Positions 61,976 through 64,000 of a DNA stretch of 64,000 nt are shown here, in pieces. Location: the NCBI RefSeq assembly GCF_008931805.1, contig NZ_CP044399.1, positions 3,707,370 through 3,771,369 of the forward strand. Direction: 5' to 3'. How positions within the stretch are numbered: position 1 is the stretch's first letter; each line of letters begins with the position of its first letter. The notes under the pieces were generated by a model. That model did not search any database, had not been told where the DNA came from, and saw only the letters and a list, made by a program, of their open reading frames with translations. Source of the DNA: Moritella marina ATCC 15381. GTDB lineage: Bacteria; Pseudomonadota; Gammaproteobacteria; Enterobacterales; Moritellaceae. Made by a program: the position numbers and the translations under genes.

Positions 61976-63397
61976 TTAGCTTTTAATTGCATTAATGATC
62001 GCAGTGGTTGAACAACCATCTTCGAATTGTAGAATATTAACCTTACCGCCATTTGCTAACACTTGTTTATGGCCAGCAATCTCTTCAACTTTATAATCAC
62101 CACCTTTAACCAATACATCTGGTAATAACTTAGCAATTAAACGCTCTGGTGTATCTTCAGTAAACTCAACAACCCAATCAACAGCACCTAATGCAGCAAG
62201 CACCGTCATACGGCGATCACAAGTATTAATCGGTCGACTCGATCCTTTCAGCGCTCGGACTGACGCATCTGAATTAACCGCGACAATTAAACGCTGGCCT
62301 AGCTTACGAGCCGAATTTAAGTAAGACACGTGACCAGCATGGAGAATATCAAAACAACCATTGGTCATGACAATCTCTTCGCCACGTAGCTGCGCTGACT
62401 TAACCGCGATGTTCAATTGTTCTTCGGATAATACCCCAAAACCACTTTCGTGCGAGCCATAAACTGAATTAGCTAATTCAAGCGGGCTAACCGTCGAAGT
62501 ACCTATCTTAGCAACGACCACACTGGCTCCAGCATTCGCAAGGGCACAAGCTTGTTCTAACGATGATCCAGCAGAAACAGCCGCCGCTAACACCGAAATA
62601 ACGGTATCACCCGCACCAGTAACATCATAGACCTCTTGGGCTAATGCAGGCAGATGAAATTCATCTTCACTTGCGCGAATCAACGTCATGCCCTTTTCAC
62701 TACGAGTAACTAATAATGCTTCAAAATCATGTTCCGCAATGAGCTTACGACCTTTTTCAACGAGATCTTGCTCACTCTTACAATGACCAACAACCGCTTC
62801 AAATTCCGATAAATTCGGCGTTAATAATGTCGCACCACGGTATTTTTCAAAATCACAGCCTTTCGGATCAACGAAAACTTTAACGCCTTGTTGCTTCGCT
62901 GCTTGGATCATATTTTGCACTTCAACCAAAGCACCTTTGTTATAATCCGACACTATCATCACTGAATAATCCGCTAAGTTAGCGATTGTTTTAGCGACAA
63001 GCGGTTGCGTATCTACAGCTGCAACTGACTCTTCAAAATCTAAGCGAATCACTTGCTGGCCACGGCTTAGCACACGTAATTTAGTGATTGTTGGATAATC
63101 ATCTAACTGCAAAAAATCACAGGTAACATCAACCGCATTCATTTTGCCACATAATGCTTGAGCCGCTTCATCTTTACCCGTTAAGCCCAACAGCTTAACA
63201 TTAGCACCTAAAGCAGCAAGATTAAGCGCAACGTTCGCTGCGCCACCTGGACGGTCTTCAACATTACCGACTTTAACGATAGGTACTGGCGCTTCAGGAG
63301 AAATACGGCTTGAGTCACCAGTCCAATAACGATCTAACATGACATCGCCAACGACTAATATTTTTGCAGTATTAAAGTCAGGTAAAATGATTTCCAT
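61976..63397 (-). CDS. hldE: Bifunctional heptose-7-phosphate kinase / heptose-1-phosphate adenylyltransferase HldE
   Basis: The 473-residue enzyme makes ADP-heptose for the lipopolysaccharide inner core. Residues 1 to about 320 are a ribokinase-family kinase ([45 protein letters not shown]). Residues from about 340 on are a nucleotidyltransferase ([37 protein letters not shown]). Both domains look complete. It follows glpG with 17 bases between, so they may be co-transcribed. Confidence 0.96.
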   Translation of the reverse strand: MEIILPDFNTAKILVVGDVMLDRYWTGDSSRISPEAPVPIVKVGNVEDRPGGAANVALNLAALGANVKLLGLTGKDEAAQALCGKMNAVDVTCDFLQLDDYPTITKLRVLSRGQQVIRLDFEESVAAVDTQPLVAKTIANLADYSVMIVSDYNKGALVEVQNMIQAAKQQGVKVFVDPKGCDFEKYRGATLLTPNLSEFEAVVGHCKSEQDLVEKGRKLIAEHDFEALLVTRSEKGMTLIRASEDEFHLPALAQEVYDVTGAGDTVISVLAAAVSAGSSLEQACALANAGASVVVAKIGTSTVSPLELANSVYGSHESGFGVLSEEQLNIAVKSAQLRGEEIVMTNGCFDILHAGHVSYLNSARKLGQRLIVAVNSDASVRALKGSSRPINTCDRRMTVLAALGAVDWVVEFTEDTPERLIAKLLPDVLVKGGDYKVEEIAGHKQVLANGGKVNILQFEDGCSTTAIINAIKS

Positions 63398-63414
63398 TAT
63401 TTTCTCGATAATAT

Positions 63415-64000
63415 CTAGTTAAAAGATTTAAATTTATGATCTACAAACGCTTGGCCACAACCGACAACTAAGCCAAGTACATGCGCGGCATTGGCGACAT
63501 TGAGGCCAAATAGTGGGAAAAAGCCAAGTACCAACCAAACCAACATAAAGCCAATATAAGGCTTCGGCAAACTAACGCCTTGTTCCGGCGCTAACCAAGC
63601 AGTCCACCAAATATAACCGACTAAAGCATAAACCACACCCGATAAACCACCAAAATTAGGTCCGGATAATAAAAACTGGCCGATATTGGGTATTAACGCG
63701 GCAACTAAAAATAATAGTAATAATTTCTTACTGCCAAGTTTATTTTCAATCAGTCCACCAAGATACCACCACCATAATAAATTAAACACCAGATGTAACA
63801 CTGAAAAATGCATGATCGCTGGTGTAAATAAACGCCAAAACTCACTCAATGAACTGATACTTAAATCATACGGGAAATGCAGTGCAGCAAAGATAAATTC
63901 ATTTTGTGTCAACATGCTAAAGTACATTGCCGCAAAGACAATCACACTCATCGCAAAAATAACTAATGTTACTTTACCAGCATGTAGCAAAAAGTTACTG
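63415..64000 (-). CDS. glpG: Rhomboid intramembrane serine protease GlpG (N-terminus outside window)
   Basis: The frame stays open to the window end, so the gene begins beyond 64000. About 195 residues of the membrane core are visible: [23 protein letters not shown], the nucleophile in [17 protein letters not shown], and the catalytic histidine in [12 protein letters not shown]. These follow E. coli GlpG closely. The missing part should be the small cytoplasmic N-terminal domain. GlpG cleaves membrane proteins within their membrane segments. It lies just upstream of hldE. Confidence 0.92.
   Translation of the reverse strand, partial: SNFLLHAGKVTLVIFAMSVIVFAAMYFSMLTQNEFIFAALHFPYDLSISSLSEFWRLFTPAIMHFSVLHLVFNLLWWWYLGGLIENKLGSKKLLLLFLVAALIPNIGQFLLSGPNFGGLSGVVYALVGYIWWTAWLAPEQGVSLPKPYIGFMLVWLVLGFFPLFGLNVANAAHVLGLVVGCGQAFVDHKFKSFN

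Overview
The window is chromosomal DNA of a marine gammaproteobacterium of the Moritella / Psychromonas / Shewanella / Vibrio neighbourhood. A Moritella-like organism is my best guess. The basis is the moderately AT-rich composition, a torECA trimethylamine-N-oxide respiration operon, gammaproteobacterial gene order (ubiC-ubiA / plsB / lexA, fieF / cpxRA, recC-recB-recD) and CpxR, LexA, AsnC, RraA and PlsB proteins that read as clear relatives of the E. coli ones. The genus call is inference. A comparison of the 16S gene at 35653-37198 would settle it. There are no insertion sequences, prophage genes, CRISPR arrays or obvious genomic island in the window.

Layout. 1-2.2 kb: 3' end of a DEAD-box RNA helicase, a DUF808 membrane protein and yaeQ. 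2.2-8.1 kb: two periplasmic molybdoenzyme systems on the minus strand, torE-torC-torA (TMAO reductase with its pentahaem quinol-oxidising cytochrome) and msrP-msrQ (periplasmic methionine-sulfoxide reductase and its haem b membrane partner). 8.2-15.8 kb: topB, an unrecognised acidic protein, a YeeZ-like reductase, a YgbA-like cysteine-rich protein, a DsbD/ScsB-type disulfide reductase divergent from sirB2 plus a methyltransferase, and rplY with a structured 5' leader. 16.3-22.5 kb: a DUF342/FapA-like protein, a PLP trans-sulfuration-family enzyme with asnC, an unusual MiaA-type prenyltransferase and a dicarboxylate/amino-acid symporter. 22.6-31.6 kb: the recC-recB-recD operon (RecBCD helicase-nuclease) with stop/start overlaps. 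31.9-37.6 kb: a complete rRNA operon on the minus strand (tandem promoters P1 and P2, boxA, 16S, tRNA-Ile, tRNA-Ala, 23S, 5S, terminators). 37.8-39.8 kb: an isolated glycosyltransferase and a polysaccharide-deacetylase-like gene with degenerate catalytic motifs. 40-46 kb: rraA, zapB, cysE, fieF, cpxR-cpxA and trmL. 46-48.2 kb: glutathione-dependent formaldehyde detoxification (fghA and class III alcohol dehydrogenase). 48.4-57.1 kb: dinF, a complete chemotaxis-type operon (STAS, cheY, cheA, cheW, cheR, cheB, MCP) and lexA. 57.2-64 kb: plsB, ubiA, ubiC, a FliL-like protein, hldE and the C-terminal part of glpG.

Most genes are housekeeping. The most unusual points are: (1) the seven-gene chemotaxis cluster lies exactly between lexA and dinF, which are adjacent and co-transcribed in E. 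coli; (2) the MiaA-type protein has sequence hallmarks unlike the usual gammaproteobacterial MiaA and lies outside the usual mutL-miaA-hfq context; (3) the deacetylase-like protein has lost recognisable forms of all its catalytic motifs; (4) paired inverted repeats of a TTAGATA half-site sit between the disulfide reductase gene and sirB2; (5) a long inverted repeat enclosing short tandem repeats lies upstream of topB; and (6) a perfect CpxR box lies upstream of cpxRA although cpxP is absent. I found no convincing evidence of an entirely new biological system.
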